Positions 6,343-7,628 of a stretch of 7,628 bases of DNA are shown piece after piece. Below the pieces are notes generated by a model. That model made no database searches. It saw only the letters and a list, made by a program, of their open reading frames with translations, and was not told the DNA's origin. Within the stretch, counting starts at the first letter, position 1; every line of letters begins with the position of its first letter. A program made the position numbers and the translations under genes. The DNA is from Magnetovibrio sp. (GTDB lineage Bacteria > Pseudomonadota > Alphaproteobacteria > Rhodospirillales > Magnetovibrionaceae), in NCBI GenBank assembly GCA_016763255.1, contig JAESUA010000045.1, positions 1-7,628 of the forward strand, given 5' to 3'.

Positions 6343-6972
6343 TTAATTTGAGAGGCTTTTCACTTTGGCCCGCAACACTGTCAGAAGGCCTTCAACCTTG
6401 CCGCCCTTGGAACGGATGACCGAGGAGAATTCTTTGCGTTGCGACTGGCTCATGGAGATGCCTTCGACATGAACATCGATGATTTTATAAATGTCAGATT
6501 TTGAACGCACCCGCCAATCGACACGGATCGGTGCGCCTCCCGACGGACGAGGGATTTCGGAAAACACCAGCGTATCCTTGCCCGGATCGGAAATTGTTTT
6601 GACCACTTTGATGCTGTCGCCGGAATACTGGTCGAAACGTTCGACATATGTGATCACCACATAATCCTCGAACAGTTTCAGGTATTCTTCCTTTTGCGCA
6701 TCACTCGCTTTGCGCCAATAACGTCCCAAAACCCACCTGCCGATGAACGGTACATCAAAGTTTTGGCGCAACAAAATGCGGAAATGTTTAATGCGATCTG
6801 GTCGGCTTATGCCTTTTGCCGTTAAGGCGTGCACAGCTTCTTGCGCCAAACTTTTTACAAAGGTTTCAGCCGTGGCATCATTCATGGCAGCTGCATTTGC
6901 GGAAACGGGGGATACCCAAAAAGCCAGCGCCAAAATAAAAAATGCGACCAAAGTGGTACGACGAGTGATCAT
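6343..6972 (-). CDS. MlaC/Ttg2D-family periplasmic lipid carrier, HpnM-like
   Basis: A 209-residue exported protein. Residues 1-27 form a signal peptide: RR at 4-5, a hydrophobic core LVAFFILALAFWV, and a cleavage site near VSA or ANA at 25-27. The mature part has the family core: NFDVPFIGRWVLGRYWRKAS (71-89 area), EYLKLFEDYVV, RVDWRVR and YKIIDVHVEGISM, ending in the QRKEFSSVI / GGKVEGLL segment. MlaC proteins carry phospholipids across the periplasm between the outer membrane and the Mla ABC transporter. A hopanoid-linked subgroup is called HpnM. The gene opens the operon that continues into hpnC-hpnD-hpnE, which favours the HpnM reading, but no HpnN-type RND exporter or mlaFED gene is in view. 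The ATG at 6972 has a modest GGAA about 9 bases upstream and a strong promoter about 95 bases upstream. Confidence 0.88.
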   Translation of the reverse strand: MITRRTTLVAFFILALAFWVSPVSANAAAMNDATAETFVKSLAQEAVHALTAKGISRPDRIKHFRILLRQNFDVPFIGRWVLGRYWRKASDAQKEEYLKLFEDYVVITYVERFDQYSGDSIKVVKTISDPGKDTLVFSEIPRPSGGAPIRVDWRVRSKSDIYKIIDVHVEGISMSQSQRKEFSSVIRSKGGKVEGLLTVLRAKVKSLSN

Positions 6973-7067
6973 GAATCAGAGTTCCAAAACATTTATCTCA
7001 TTGCCTTCTTAGAACCGCGCCCACAAGTCTTAAGATCAGACCATCCCATTGGTTCCAACTGATGCGG

Positions 7068-7096
7068 ATAATAGGATTTAAACGCCCCTTTGGCAA
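7068..7096 (-). promoter_or_regulatory. Sigma-70-type promoter of the MlaC-like/hpnCDE operon
   Basis: On the minus strand TTGCCA (7096-7091) and TATTAT (7073-7068) are separated by exactly 17 bases, each one or two positions from consensus. Transcription would start near 7060, giving a leader of about 88 bases before the MlaC-like ATG. The promoter lies in the 151-base gap after the ArsC-like gene. A 10-base palindrome ATGCGCGCAT at 7101-7110, 4 bases upstream of the -35 box, could be a protein site. Confidence 0.7.
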
Positions 7097-7123
7097 TTGC
7101 ATGCGCGCATATTTATAGATCCA

Positions 7124-7471
7124 TCACAAAGAGCTTATTCTTTGCCTCACCGCGTCCGTAAATCCTTGCAGAACAAGGCCTTGAAATTCAAACACAGGGC
7201 GCTTAACCAATGTTGGATGCGCCACCATCAAGGCCGCCGCACCTAATTCATTTAGACTACCTTTTTGATCGTCGGTCAATTTTTTCCAGGTGGTCGAACG
7301 TTTATTGAGCACCGATTCCCATCCCAGTTCATCAACCCAGTACTTCACCTTGGCGGCTTCAAGGCCATCAATGCGAAAGTCATGATAGGTGTGGGGGGTG
7401 CCTTGCGCCTGCAACCATTTCAGCGCCTTGCGCACGGTGTCACAGGTTTTGATGCCGTATACGGTGATCAT
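7124..7471 (-). CDS. Spx/ArsC-related reductase-like protein (YffB type)
   Basis: A 115-residue thioredoxin-fold protein of the arsenate reductase-related family. The N-terminus MITVYGIKTCDTVRKALKWL carries the family C10-D-T with no second cysteine at the CXXC position. NKRSTTWKKL (56-65) and HPTLVKRPV (85-93) are the other conserved blocks, the latter holding the family arginine. The ATG at 7471 has AAGGAAG (7487-7481) about 9 bases upstream and gives the usual length; the open frame to 7597 is longer than the family and is not used. YffB-type members are of uncertain function: glutathione-dependent reduction has been proposed, and true arsenate reduction is unlikely without an ars operon. 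It is followed on the same strand by a separate promoter, so it is probably its own unit. Confidence 0.9.
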   Translation of the reverse strand: MITVYGIKTCDTVRKALKWLQAQGTPHTYHDFRIDGLEAAKVKYWVDELGWESVLNKRSTTWKKLTDDQKGSLNELGAAALMVAHPTLVKRPVFEFQGLVLQGFTDAVRQRISSL

Positions 7472-7543
7472 AATTGATAACTTCCTTGGAGCTGTCTTTG
7501 ACCTTATACCAAGCTGCATGAATAATGACCTATAGGGATCGCT

Positions 7544-7628
7544 TTCCAAAGGCCGTCGGGGCGGAGAAAATCCGCAGGTGATGTGGTTCATCATCAAGGT
7601 TTTTCGACACCCCCGTCGGCCTTTGGAA
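7544..7628. repeat. 85-bp inverted-repeat element at the right edge
   Basis: The outer arms at 7544-7561 and 7611-7628 are inverted copies matching at 17 of 18 bases, and may extend past the window. Inside are further small palindromes: GCGGA-GAAAA-TCCGC (7561-7575), TGATG-TGGTT-CATCA, and CGAC/GTCG overlapping the right arm. The layout resembles a short palindromic interspersed repeat or MITE, with the whole folding as a branched hairpin. It lies upstream of the ArsC-like gene, 73 bases beyond its start. No T-run follows on the minus strand, so a simple terminator reading for that strand is weak. Confidence 0.7.

Noticed and set aside
7124..7471. Arsenate resistance gene arsC
   Set aside because: The protein belongs to the ArsC-related YffB/Spx type and no other ars gene is present, so arsenate reduction is not supported.

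Overview
This window looks like ordinary chromosome from an alphaproteobacterium, probably a Rhodospirillales-type lineage. The evidence is the RpoH type with its intact RpoH box, the hpnC-hpnD-hpnE squalene genes behind an MlaC/HpnM-type gene, and the alphaproteobacterial flavour of the proteins. I cannot name a genus from the sequence alone. All proteins read as intact except the one cut by the left edge. I see no prophage, IS element, CRISPR array, tRNA or rRNA.

Left part (1-1797, all on the minus strand). In transcription order there is a short one-helix membrane peptide candidate with a strong ribosome binding site (1797-1636), then rpoH, the heat-shock sigma factor (1583-657), then a strong intrinsic terminator (633-598). 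After that comes the N-terminal two thirds of a SAM hydroxide adenosyltransferase (DUF62 family, from 544 leftward off the window). This last gene carries an in-frame 24-bp tandem repeat at the very edge of the window, adding 8-residue units to the protein.

Middle (1798-3322). A divergent intergenic region of about 510 bases holds a short palindrome and a leader hairpin but no gene I would defend. It separates the leftward genes from ispH (+ strand), the last enzyme of the MEP pathway, which makes IPP and DMAPP. ispH converges on hpnE with only 31 bases between stop codons and no recognisable terminator.

Right part (3323-7628, all minus strand). A four-gene operon, MlaC/HpnM-like - hpnC - hpnD - hpnE, is tightly packed (43-49 bases, 11 bases, then a 4-base GTGA overlap). 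It is preceded by a near-consensus sigma-70 promoter (TTGCCA, 17 bases, TATTAT). HpnD, HpnC and HpnE turn two farnesyl diphosphates into squalene, the hopanoid precursor. The MlaC-type protein is a periplasmic lipid carrier that could serve hopanoid or phospholipid transport. With ispH alongside, the window covers isoprenoid supply and squalene synthesis; the squalene-hopene cyclase is not here. Upstream lies an Spx/ArsC-related small protein gene, and the right edge carries an 85-bp element with 18-bp inverted terminal repeats.

No new multi-gene system is apparent. The most interesting points are the repeat expansion in the SAM hydrolase gene and its 17-base match inside ispH, the co-operonic lipid carrier with the squalene genes, and the structured inverted-repeat element at the right edge.
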